Assembly (NCBI GenBank): GCA_910591455.2
Contig: OU342818.1
Location: 21,652,427 to 21,716,426, forward strand
Direction of reading: 5' to 3'
Origin: Pholis gunnellus
Taxonomy: Eukaryota; Chordata; Actinopteri; Perciformes; Pholidae
Length of the DNA: 64,000 bases
In this document: in pieces, positions 47,448 through 57,201 of the stretch
Position numbering within the stretch: the first letter of the stretch is position 1
Layout: every line of letters begins with the position of its first letter
Position numbers and translations under genes: made by a program
Notes under the pieces: model-generated
What the model was told of the DNA's origin: nothing
Databases searched by the model: none
What the model saw: only the letters and a program-made list of their open reading frames with translations

Positions 47448-48904
47448 CCTATTCAAAAAACACAATTTTTTCATACTTTCATAATATATCTGAATTCACC
47501 CTCCATCTGTTAACGCTACCTGTTAGTGCCTGTCTCTTTAAGACACTCTCCCTTTGATACAATACTATTAAGGTAATGACAAATGGTAGAATAAAGTGCA
47601 TACAATTAAATAATAACCTATGCATAGTTTTTTATTCTGGGGTGAGGGCTGAAAAAGAGAGACCTGGTGAATACATTGTATTCTATACATTTTAATTACC
47701 TTTGTATATTGCCATTGCTGTCAACAGTCTGAAGTGGTAAGAAACCAAAGGTGAATTATTATTAGGTCATTATTTTTCCTGCATGCATAAAGAAAACCTG
47801 GTTACACAAACCAGCCAAGCAAGGAAACAGCAGAAGCGTTCTGGTTATTATTTTCCAGATTTACATAATTGCTCCTGTTGTGAGATGGAAAGTGATTGAT
47901 AAGCTTTGGGAAGTATAACAAAATTAGAGTCACAGGGAGAAGTGTAAGTCAGTAGCTGATAAATAGCAATGGGTTTTATAGTGTTTCCACTCATGAATAA
48001 CTGTGACTTGGATAGTCTGAACCAACCAATGCCACACATCCATAATATGTGAAGTCACTCGGATGTATCGAAATAAAAAAAGACAAAGCTTTGCACAACA
48101 AAAATCTGTCCCTGACTGTGTTTACCAGGAAGGTAAGAGCTAGGTTTTCATTGCGAAAGAATCCTCGAATTTAGGTGTGTGTGTGTGGGGTTGGGGGGGG
48201 GGGGGGGGGGGGGGGGGGGCCGCTGCAGCGGGCAGATGAAATTTCCTGCCAGACATTCTCAGCTGCAGCATTCAGATATCTGTCAGATACGTTTCTCTCA
48301 CACACAGCACACAACGCTGTATAAACCGTTCCCCACATTGTTGACAACGCAGAATCTCATTTTCAATCTTTTTTAGAGGCATGGTCATGACAACACGTCC
48401 CGCCTTAGCCGCAGTGCAGGCAATTTTTCACACAATGCGTCGCATCATGCCATCAAGGACAACAACGGAGCGAGAGGGACCTGTCTGCTCTTAGATACTA
48501 CTGTGCATTGGCAACAAGTGCAAGGAAGCACTCGTGACCAGTGTATGATTCATGCATGTGTACCCCCATGTGGTGTTCACAGATATGCACACTCTATTGT
48601 TTGTCTTGTGCACATAAATGTTGCAGAGATGAAATAGGTGTCCCTGGGTTCAAAGCTCCTCTTTCATAAGTTATGTTATTTTTTTGCATGAAATACACGG
48701 AAGCCTAGTTCTTTCAGGAATATACAGTATACGAGACGAGAAATATGACTAACTTATCTTGGCAAGAGAATTCAAATGTATTGTAGCTTGTTTAAGACAA
48801 GCTAGTGCTAAATTTCCGCATGATTGCTACAAAATCCAAATCGAATGACTTTGTCATAATTATGGGATACTTTTGACAGAATTTTAGTCCAGCCATATGT
48901 ACCT
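47448..48904. other. Unique DNA, no gene seen
   Basis: Apart from the G-run at 48193-48219 there is nothing recognisable. AT-rich, with scattered A/T runs. Confidence 0.45.
48193..48219. repeat. G27 homopolymer after a GT tract
   Basis: 27 consecutive G, preceded by GTGTGTGTGTGGGGTT. A 5' GT repeat has changed into a G-run. The true length is uncertain because such runs are error-prone. Confidence 0.9.
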
Positions 48905-49068
48905 TCAATCCCATGTTCCTGCAACCCCATGTTCCCTCAGCCCTATTTTCCCTCAGGCCTGTTTCCTCAGCCCTATGTTCCCTCAACCCTATTTTCGCTC
49001 AACACAATGTTCCCTCAGGCCGAAGTTCCCTCAGCCCAATGTTTTCTGCACCTTATGTTCCCTCAGAT
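48905..49068. repeat. Minisatellite, unit like ATGTTCCCTCAGCCCT
   Basis: About ten imperfect copies of a roughly 16-bp unit (ATGTTCCCTCAGCCCT and variants such as TTTTCCCTCAGGCCTG and ATGTTTTCTGCACCTT). Every frame is open and gives repetitive peptides such as MFPQPYFPS, which explains the overlapping small frames. The array ends at the start of the SINE. Confidence 0.9.
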
Positions 49069-49385
49069 CTGTGGCAACTGTGGCTCAGTGGTAGAACAGG
49101 GTCGTCCTTGAATCAGAGGATTTGGCAGTTCGATCCCCAGCTCCGCTGGTCCGTGTCGATGTGTCCTTGGGCAAGACACTTAACCCCAAATGGCTCCCAT
49201 AGCTGTGCCTAAGGTATGTGAATGCTGTATGAATGTTAGACAGTCCTGATGGGCAGGTGGCACCGTGCATGGTAGCCCCTGTTATCAGTGTCTGAATGGG
49301 TGAATGATGATTTGTAGTGTTACAGCCCTTTTAAGTGGCTGTAAGGCTAAAAAAGCGCTATACAAGTACAGTCCATTTACCTCAA
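49069..49385 (+). repeat. tRNA-derived SINE
   Basis: The head has a pol III A box (TGGCTCAGTGG, about 49080) and a B box (AGTTCGATCCC, about 49129) at tRNA-like spacing. The body has GTCCTTGGGCAAGACACTTA and CCCATAGCTGTGCCTAAGG. The 3' tail is TAAAAAAGCGCTATACAAGT ACAGTCCATTTACC, the LINE-related ending seen in many fish SINEs. It is a retroposed non-coding element dependent on a partner LINE. The tRNA-like part is not a functional tRNA: the cloverleaf is imperfect. Confidence 0.85.
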
Positions 49386-49422
49386 CGGTGCCATGTCATT
49401 ATTCCGTCGGCCCATTAATCTG

Positions 49423-49446
49423 AATCTTAATCTTAATCTTAATCTT
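49423..49446. repeat. (AATCTT)4 microsatellite
   Basis: Four units of AATCTT in a row just after the SINE tail. Confidence 0.9.
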
Positions 49447-49449
49447 TTT

Positions 49450-50680
49450 AACGTCCCATTGGACATTAAAAAACAAACGGCCATAGTTTCGAAGGTCCAT
49501 TGCCCCCCGAAAATACTTACTCTCCATGCAACAAGCACAATATAATTGCTAATTATTATGCAGAATTACGTCATCGGACCTTCCTGATTTTTTTCCTACA
49601 ATGGCAAAGGAATGATCCACTGATGTACTTTTATTTAGGATAAGGCTACGTGGATTCTGTTTTTGAAAAAGGGGATCACATGTTGTCTTTCGCAATTCAT
49701 GAAATGTGCACATGCACCAGCTTATGCCTTCTGTGAGAATGTATGTTTTTCACACCGAGATGAGCAGGTCATTTATCCTGTTGTGTGTTTGTCAGCCCTA
49801 ATCCACCTAAGACCTGGGCCAAGTGACAGTGTCATCCACGACTTCTCTGGGAATTCGTGTGGCTGGAGGGCCTACCTGTAATCATCGCTGTCATTTTCAG
49901 GGTCGAGGCACAAAGCGGCCATTACTGTCCCCGCTGAATGTCTGACCTGACCTCCTCACAGTGTCCCTCACCATGAGCATTACTCCATTTGGCCCTATTT
50001 CATCCCTTCTCAGGGAGATAATAGCGCTGCAGCCGCTGTCATTCTCCCTGGTTATGGAAAACTGAAGCCCCATTTAAACAATGATAAAATGACCTGGAGA
50101 CACCCAACTATTTAATAGCTGTGAACTGCAATTTTAATTCCTTGTGAAGCTGACGTGTCTGGAATAAGTGAAAATGACAGAAAAAAACTGGATATCTCTT
50201 TGTTTCATTCCATAAATTCAAAAATACTGTCAGTTGCCACAAATAAAATCTATTTTTGCCATGTTTTTAGGAATGAAATTTGACATAAACCAGGCTCTGA
50301 ATGATATATGAACAATCCCCTCTGTAAAAACCTTCAGAATATAGATAGGAATGATACTGGGAAAGTGTGCCGTATGTAAGTGCTACTGAAGTGGAGATTT
50401 CTGGAACATAGGAGAATGCGATGAATCGGGGGGGAAATCACCGTGAAACTTCCCCAGTGAATTCAACAGAAATCTACAGACACAATTAGACAAAGTTGTA
50501 AAATAAACACCTAAATATGTATTTTGGATGTTCTCTTTCCACTAGTCTGATAGAATACATGTTATGGAAGCAAAAAAGCCCAAACTTTTAAAATATGACC
50601 AATGCATGAAAAAATGATTTTTTTTTTTAGTTGGTAGTATATCAGCTTAAGATTTCGTTTATGAATGTCAACAGATTTAA
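49450..50680. other. Mostly unique DNA; candidate conserved block at 49790-50150
   Basis: 49790-50150 is non-repetitive and information-rich, with GGAGGGCCTACCTGTAATCA, GAGATAATAGCGCTGCAGCC, CATTTAAACAATGATAAAAT and GCAATTTTAATTCC. It reads like a vertebrate enhancer rather than an exon. The remainder is AT-rich and featureless. Confidence 0.3.
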
Positions 50681-50845
50681 AGTCCCTTGAACCCAAAAGT
50701 GGGTTGTGGACCCGTTTTCAGTGGGTCGCGGGCCTGTGCCTGGAAGAAGAGAAATCCTGTGCTTTTATTTTGAAGGGGATTTTTTTATGCAGCTGAGTGC
50801 CGTCTATTCACACTCCTTAACAGTATTTGGCGTTAATGCCTTGTA

Positions 50846-51480
50846 ATGCTAATATACACCCTCTATTTCACAGTAAAAGAACACCCACAAGATTTGTTTT
50901 CATATGCTAATTGGGCGAAAGGCAAATACGACACAGACTATATGAGATATGGATTTTCTTACATTAAGGACAAAAGAGGGCAAAAACCTCTGTGTTTTGT
51001 ACAGCGAGACTCTGGCACAAGAAAGCATAAAGCCTGGAAAGCATTTGGAAACAAAACACCCTTCTCTCAAAGATAAACCTGTTGAGTACTTTCGAAGACG
51101 ACTTCAAGATCTGAGGACATCACAAAAGTGTCTCACTTACCTGCAGCCATGGACATGGAAGTGTTGGATCAATCCGCAGCGGATAAACTGAAAACTATAC
51201 CTCTGTCAAATGACACTATCAGTAGAATTGAAGACATGTCGGATGACATCATACAACAGACCACAGCTCGAATTAAGGCAAGTGGTCATTTTGCATTACA
51301 AACGAATCTCCAGACATAACAAACAAAGCAGTTTTACTCGTTTACGTGAAACATGTGTGGGACGGGGACTTACAGGAACAATTTCTCTGCACAAGAGAGC
51401 TCCTTACTACTAAGACTGCAGGAGGACATTTTCAGCTCAGGTTCAAACTGCACCATCTTTTCATTAAATACATTTGAGAA
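50846..51480 (+). pseudogene. ZBED5/SCAND3-like hAT transposase remnant
   Basis: Similarity to the ZBED5/SCAND3-type hAT transposase (also domesticated in vertebrates) runs through changing frames: KGKYDTDYMRYGFSYIKDK (from about 50920), then SIKPGKHLETKHPSLKDK and VEYFRRRLQDLRTSQK (to about 51130), then KLKTIPLSNDTISRIEDMSD and IKASGHFALQ (51180-51300), then TNKAVLLVYVKHVWDGDLQE and QFLCTRELLTTKTA (51317-51420). At least three frame changes are needed. In the BED-finger region the His pair (HLETKHP) remains but a zinc Cys is Tyr. The catalytic C-terminal part is absent; the sequence ends at the insertion at 51512. Non-functional. Confidence 0.85.
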
Positions 51481-51503
51481 GCTGAAAATTGTCCTTGATT
51501 TGG

Positions 51504-51511
51504 GTCGCGGC
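51504..51511. repeat. Left target-site duplication GTCGCGGC
   Basis: Eight bases identical to 54038-54045, flanking the hAT-like element between them. Confidence 0.9.
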
Positions 51512-52287
51512 CAGTGGCGGCTGGCCAATAGAGGGCCATGGGGCCTGGCCCCACCTTGAGCCACACAAAAAAAAAATTATACAAATTGTCAATATTTGTT
51601 TTTTAACTATGGAATGTAACCAGTAATATGTGTAAAATATGATACCTGCGCAAAATATATGCTTTCCCTGCTCGTCCTCTCCGCCTGTGTGCTCATCTGC
51701 TCATCCTCTCCGCCTGTGTGCACGACACGTCTCAGAACACGCAGCTAGGGGGGCCAAAAGAATTTGGCCCAAAAGAGGCGGGTCTATGAAGCAGTTTAGC
51801 CAATTGCTGATTAAAGATATAAATGAGTGACATGCCAATCAGCGTCCTCAAATAAATTCAGCTTGGGGCCCAAAGCTGCACGTTCTCGTCAGGAGAAGTG
51901 TCTACAGGCGAGTGTGAGCGCCAGCGCGAGCACTACTCCTCCAAGACCCGTATGAGAGGAGAAGTTTGGCGGCGATTCTGCAGGCCAAAGAGCTGATCCC
52001 AGATCAGCCTGACCTCACAATCAGACAGCAGACTAGCGGGAAAGGGAAGCAGAACATGCGAAGCTTCTCTACTAGCTGTTAGGGGTGGGGAAAAAAATCG
52101 ATACAGCATAGTATCGCGATATTTTGCGTGGCGATATTGCATCGATACACAGAAGCCAAGTAGCGATCTTTTATTCTATAAACTAATAAACCTTTTGGTA
52201 CTAGAAAAATAAAATCAATTGCTTTTTCAGTCCACTAGATGGTGCTGAGTTGTTTTCTGGTGGGGCCAGAAGAGGTCATGGGTCAGT

Positions 52288-53099
52288 GTGATTGGTAGGA
52301 AGTTGGTCAAAACAAAGAGACATCGATCGGAGAAAGAAATCAGAAATGCGCCGTCCGCGTTTGAATCAGACGTCTGGACTTATTTGGATTTTTATTTAAC
52401 AAGGAAGGCCGTCGCAGTGTTTTTTCTACAGAGATTAACGCGGCGCGAATCGCGTCATTCGCGCCGCCGGTATCGCCGGGGACTATTTGTGTTCATTCGC
52501 GTGAATCTTGCTGGACACGCCGGAGAGGGGGCGCGGCTTATCGGCCTGAAAGCCGTTCGACTGACCGCCATCAACCGTAGAAAAATAACCTCTAATTCTG
52601 CTCAGTACGTGTTGTGGAAGTCCCAGATATCACGGGAAACTAAACGCCGTCATGTCTGGTTCATAACTTAGTCCAGAGGAGCTCCGTGGATTTCATCGAG
52701 CTCACTGTGTCTAGTGAGCCACACGTCGGCTGTTTACTACAGCTGTATGAACACAAAATAAACAGATCGAGCTCAGATCGATCGGTGCTATTCTATGCTA
52801 ACATTGTAGCATTTCCATCAACACTCAACATAACGTCATCTAGACGTAAATACGGTAGCGTCTTTTTATTGTTTGCACCATATGGTGCATGTGCCTGGCT
52901 GCATGTGAAGTGTTTCGCTCACCCGCTCAATCTGGCCTCACAACGGGCGTTAAATCTGCCAACAGCAGCCAGGCTCATGGGGAGAGTGCAGCGCATAACT
53001 GGCTCTCTGCCCTCGACGTCCACGCATCGCAAGTCATACCAGTTATATAACTCTTATATCGTACTTATAGAAGTTATAGACACGTTTGCATTCAGTTGA
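52288..53099 (+). pseudogene. ZBED-type hAT transposase debris (BED finger and DDE fragment)
   Basis: In the first frame (52288-52671) RNAPSAFESDVWTYLDFYLT resembles the start of a BED zinc finger (usually APSxFKSxVWxHFGF); the Cys/His ligands that should follow are missing. From about 52430 the frame runs through CpG-dense sequence without family resemblance. The second frame (52686-53099) has CFAHPLNLASQRALNLPTAA and RLMGRVQRITGSLPSTSTH, matching the ZBED-type RNase H-like transposase segment that normally reads CFAHTLNLASQ. Most of the protein between these parts and all of the C-terminal dimerisation domain are gone. Non-functional. Confidence 0.75.
52440..52467. repeat. Perfect 11-bp GC-rich palindrome (hairpin)
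   Basis: GCGGCGCGAAT and ATTCGCGCCGC are perfect inverted arms separated by CGCGTC. They sit at the start of a CpG-dense block (52437-52560) inside the nested hAT, in contrast to the AT-rich rest. It could be the edge of another DNA element inserted in the transposase; no second edge was found. Confidence 0.85.
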
Positions 53100-53757
53100 G
53101 TTTGTCAGGTGTATGCAACATTTATGACAGTGTTGGTCAGTCTGTCTGCTTGACAATCCCATTTTGCTGCAATAAAAATGATTGAAGTGAGATGAACAGA
53201 CTGAAAACTTTTATCTTATTCGATAAAACATGTTGACACAGTTTTCCTTTGGGGACATCATTTGCAGTTGAAAAAAGGTAATAAATCGCAATATATGTTA
53301 TCGCAATACTCAGCATATTGCAGTATCGTGATGATATCGCAGTATCGTGATATCGTATCGTGATCTAAGTATCGTGATAAGTATCGTATCACGGGATCTC
53401 TCGCGATTCCCACCCCTACTAGCTGTACCAGACAGGTTTGGCTAGCTTGATGCGGTCATGTTAATAAATTATTCAGCTTTTTAAAACAACAGGGACAGAT
53501 CCAGCACGGACAGTTAGGGAGGAGGAGGTAAGGAAACATGGGAACACCAGGGCACACATGGAAAACTCTGTCAAGCTACATATTAGGCAAAGTGAACATC
53601 TTTTCTTGTACATATTTTCATGACAACTTGGTCATGGAGGCATCAACATTTAATTGAGATGGTAAATTAACAGTGAAAACTCATCATAGCTTATGTCTAT
53701 ATATGTATGTGTGTGTTTTATATTATACTGCATATTATTATATGATATATATTATAC

Positions 53758-53765
<8 letters not shown>

Positions 53766-53803
<38 letters not shown>
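53766..53803. repeat. (TA)n microsatellite
   Basis: 38 bp of uninterrupted TA inside the hAT-like element, preceded by GTGTG and related ATATTATAC words. Confidence 0.95.
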
Positions 53804-53808
<5 letters not shown>

Positions 53809-54037
53809 TATATGATAATGAAATTCCCTGTCAGGGTGACTAAAATAAGATGTCCTGACATGTTTATCAAAGTGTTATTTACTGCTTTTTTTCATGTTGG
53901 AATAAATGTTAAATATTTAACTGCAAAGTAGTAATGCGTGTTTGATACCTTAATTTTTTTGCACTAAATCATACTGGGATGTTTGCTGAAATTGATTGGA
54001 TGGCCCTACCTAGAACATTTTCCACTAGCCGCCACTG

Positions 54038-54045
54038 GTCGCGGC
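54038..54045. repeat. Right target-site duplication GTCGCGGC
   Basis: Matches 51504-51511 exactly. Confidence 0.9.
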
Positions 54046-54049
54046 TTGT

Positions 54050-54057
54050 CATTAAGG
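54050..54057. repeat. Left target-site duplication CATTAAGG
   Basis: Matches CATTGAGG at 58620-58627 at seven of eight bases and flanks the hAT-like element between them. Confidence 0.75.
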
Positions 54058-54390
54058 CAGTGGCCGTGCATTTTATACCTGGGCCTACTGTGCTGTCCTA
54101 CTGTGGCGTAGGACAACACAGCTACGTTTATTTGTCTCTAGGGGTGTAACAATACACATATTCGTATTAAGCCATTCGGTACGAGGCTTACGAACCAAAC
54201 AATACTTTTGAATAACACTAGTGCATTTGGAAAATGCAGAAGCTTCAATTGTGGGAAATATAATGTTTTCAGTTGACTGCGCTCACGTTGGAGACAACGG
54301 GCTGTGTGACCTTTTGAACCTGGAACAATAACAAAAAACAGCTGAGTTACCGCACGTGTCTTCAGGGAAGCTAAGCTAAACTAGCTTAGC

Positions 54391-55164
54391 GGGGAAACAA
54401 CAGCAGTTAGCTGTTCCCTACTGTTGAGGCTGAAGTTTCTCAAACAGAGGAGGAGAAGAGCACAGAGGAGAAGAAGCAGCCCCCCCCATCCCCCCCTTGC
54501 TCTCTTTGTTCCATCAGCAAGCAGGGCCAGAATCAAATGGTTCAGGTTAAAATCAAAAGTATTTAATATCTAACAGAAGCCAAAACAAATGCAAACTGAA
54601 TTACACTATCGACAGTAAAACAAACATAATAATATTCCATGAAATATGAGGCCCCGTCCACACCACAGGACAGAATGGTGTGCCTGTCCCATGATGCGGA
54701 GGAGGTCTGAGGATCTTCTGCAATTCGAAGATCCTTTGTCCCTGCTGAGTCTCTCAAAAGTATCATGTTTCACATTTCTCAGCCAATCGATCAGCTCAGT
54801 GATTGGCCGGATTCCAATAAGCCCCTCCTGGGCCGATGACCCATTGTTCTGTTCTTCACACCTAGATCAGCCAGCTTCGTTCCAACCCCCGCTGGCAGAC
54901 ACCTCCTTACATTCTTGGGGCCAGTTCCTTTGTTTGATTTGCCAAACCCCCGCTTCCAGTACAGTCCTCACACCTTCCTCTTACAGTATGAAATGACCTC
55001 TGATGATGAAATGACTTCTTGGTCTAAACTCTTACAAGTAAACACACTGTAACATATAATATCCAGCACTTGGAATGCTCTAAAACTTAAATCCCTCACA
55101 CTACTGATTCAAACAGAGAATCAAATGTCCGAACCTAACCCTGCGATGACGGGATGCTTCCTCA
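54391..55164. other. Extra segment of the hAT-like element, unassigned
   Basis: Not present in copy 1 at 21694-22955. It begins with purine-rich sequence and C-runs (about 54480-54500) and contains CAGGTTAAAATCAAAAGTAT and a 116-codon frame (54646-54996) with no domain. It ends at the TTAA of the inverted segment. It may be part of the longer ancestral element or a separate insertion; no ends were recognised. Confidence 0.4.
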
Positions 55165-55831
55165 TTAAGTAGAGCTTTTATCCAATCAGATTCAGCCCCT
55201 ATTTCTCTATGTAAGGAGAGAGGCCCGATGCGCACTAGAGAGCCTTTGCAGTTTAAGTGAATGGAGACGATATTGTTGATTGTCATAGTCTTCAACCAAT
55301 CAGATCTTTAGTTTGACATGTTGGGTGTATTCTTTGACGTGCCAGTGGCACCGAGGTAGCCTCCTTAGTATGTCTGCATTAACGTGTACCGTGATTGGTA
55401 AGTGGGCCAGCGTGACTTTTGTCAAACAGAAAGCTAGCTAGCAGATCTTAGTGTTTAGTAAGAGTTCAGGTTTTTAGCATTTTGCTTGGTGTAGATTCTT
55501 CTTTTACCTAGCTTTGTTTTGGAGGAGAAATGGATTTGGGAGTTACTGACTTTCTTAACAAAGAAAGGAGGATGGACTTTGTCTTTAAGTGAAGGCAGCT
55601 TTGGTAAGTCAACTGCTTTTGTTTTTGTACATCTGCAGCAGAATTACTACTGTGTTCATTTGTCTATCGTGTCGTTTTATGAATAATATGAATGGCTCGT
55701 GCTCTAGCGCTGCAGTGTTGCTGGATTGATTTGTCATGCTTTGTTGTTATATAAATATATGTGACTGGTTCTTGTGAGTTTATTCTTGTCATTGTGTTGA
55801 TTACATTGATTCTGACTTGTCCGTTAATTAA
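55165..55831 (-). other. Internal segment inverted relative to copy 1, TTAA at both edges
   Basis: The reverse complement aligns with 22117-22753: CTCACAAGAACCAGT, GACAAATCAATCCAGCAACA, CATCCTCCTTTCTTTGTT, CATGTCAAACTAAAGATCTG, CCATTCACTTAAACTGCAAA and GATTGGATAAAAGCTC occur in the same order. TTAA is present at 55165-55168 and 55828-55831, and in copy 1 at 22117-22120 and 22750-22753. The outer parts of both elements are in the same orientation, so only this block is flipped. Confidence 0.85.
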
Positions 55832-57193
55832 CCTTTTAATCCCTAGGCCCATTTTTATGCCTCTGCTCGAAAATTGTAACCCATACTAAAGAGACTGTAA
55901 TTCTGTAACTACAAGGTCTATTTTAAAAATGTTGATGGTTCAATAACACTAAGAATTGTGAGATTTGATGAGATGAGTAAGTATTGTGTATATGTTACTG
56001 GTTAATAGTAGCTGAAGACAGAACACAGCAAAAATTCCCAGATTCGCCTGAAGAAAAAGCACTAACTTTTTTAATGAGGCCCTGGCTAGCCTAAAAACAT
56101 TCCCAATTCATAGCAGAAAGGGTGCAGGTGACTCACAAAAAGATTTGGTGTAAATAAAGTGAAGCAAACCCCAGTTATAGAAGTTTATGTACAAAAAAAC
56201 ATGCCAAATTCTCATTTTCGAACCAGGATTTGCAGCTGTTCCATTGTAATTTTATATAATATATAACTATATATTTCACTATATTTCACTTTGTTTATCA
56301 CTCATATTGTACAATCTATTAATCAATCTACTAATCTAATCTACAACCTGTTTTGTATCTGTTCGGCATCATTTTGAGCCATTTTGACCTCTCTGGGGGT
56401 TATCGTATCTCTTCCATGCATTTTCCTCGTCTCTGTCTGTGTGTATGGAGCCCTTGCTAAGCCTATGGTGGGCAGATCTGAGCACGTGACCACTCGTTAG
56501 AACCGGGTGGTTATTTCAAACACACCCGTGTGTTCCATGAAGTGATTGACAGAATTTTCAGCCACTAAAAAGCCAAAACCGTGCCGCCCTCCCGCCCCAA
56601 GCCCCTGTATGATTCGCCGGTCGACATATTGACCTCCATCTTTTGTCAGATGAACTGAAAATCGCCATTTTAGGTTTCAGACGAACACAATGAGCTTGCG
56701 AACACATTTCTCATTTGGATTTACTTTGTTTTTTTCTGTTTTCGCCCAGGAAACCACCTCAAGGTATCCTACGGTTCTAATGTTTTGGCAGTGTGGAGTT
56801 GTGTGGCTTCTTCGATGTAACTTTTGAACGGTTTCATGGAGGGAAATTTGGAAGATATTGTTGGATTCAGTGTGAAGTCCTTGTGCTGTTTGATATGCGG
56901 TGTGTCTGTGAAAGTGCCGTAGGTCGCGCCTGGGATCGGTAACGGACAACATAGCTCGCCTTCTCCTGGCGAAAAATAGGTGAAATTGTGGTAGTACTTG
57001 TAGTACTTTGTGTATATATATATGTTTTTGAGTGATTAAAATAGGTTACATGGTCCATTTTATCAGAATTTCTTCGTCACGTAGGTTTTTGAAATATCAT
57101 AAAATATAATTTAATTCGTTCTCAGAAGTGATTGGTACGACATGTGTACATCTGTCACCCCCCCTCTAGGACCAAATTGGGTCCCGCTCGGGG
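55832..57193 (+). mobile_element. TTAA-bounded unit 1, possibly piggyBac-like
   Basis: Preceded by TTAATTAA (55824-55831) and followed by TTAATTAA (57194-57201). It begins CCTTTTAATCCCTAGGCCCA and ends GGGTCCCGCTCGGGG. TTAA duplication is the signature of piggyBac elements, and the edge words resemble fish piggyBac-like repeats, but the two ends are not clearly inverted and no transposase is present. Unit 2 is a diverged tandem copy. Confidence 0.5.
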
Positions 57194-57201
57194 TTAATTA
57201 A

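Larger units (their letters stand above)
52080..53418 (+). mobile_element. hAT element (ZBED type) nested inside the previous hAT
   Basis: Ends TAGGGGTGGG and CCCACCCCTA are perfectly inverted for 10 bp, with the 8-bp duplication CTAGCTGT at 52072-52079 and 53419-53426. Subterminal zones are full of ATCGATAC, TATCGCGATAT and GTATCGTGAT words, the likely transposase-binding sites. It carries transposase debris on the plus strand (52288-53099). At 1339 bp it is much shorter than an autonomous copy, so it is internally deleted. It interrupts the element at 51512-54037 and is therefore younger than it. Confidence 0.95.
51512..54037 (+). mobile_element. Non-autonomous hAT element, complete (CAGTGGCGGCTGG family)
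   Basis: Ends are CAGTGGCGGCTGG at the left and, in reverse complement, CAGTGGCGGCTAG at the right, with a perfect 8-bp duplication GTCGCGGC (51504-51511 and 54038-54045). The body matches the fragments at 24403-24826 and 30755-31504 and shows what they lost. Without the nested element (52080-53418) it is about 1.2 kb and has no transposase, so it depended on a relative. It contains a TA-repeat tract (53766-53803). It sits inside the old ZBED5-like hAT. Confidence 0.95.

Noticed and set aside
47001..47557. 157- and 148-codon frames on opposite strands
   Set aside because: They lie over hAT-like repeat ends and a GAAGTAGAAGA array and resemble no family.
48929..49111. Repetitive secreted-type peptide (MFPQPYFPS...)
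   Set aside because: It is the translation of a minisatellite and is open in several frames.
49069..49145. Functional tRNA gene
   Set aside because: The tRNA-like part is followed by a SINE body and LINE-type tail, and its stems are imperfect.
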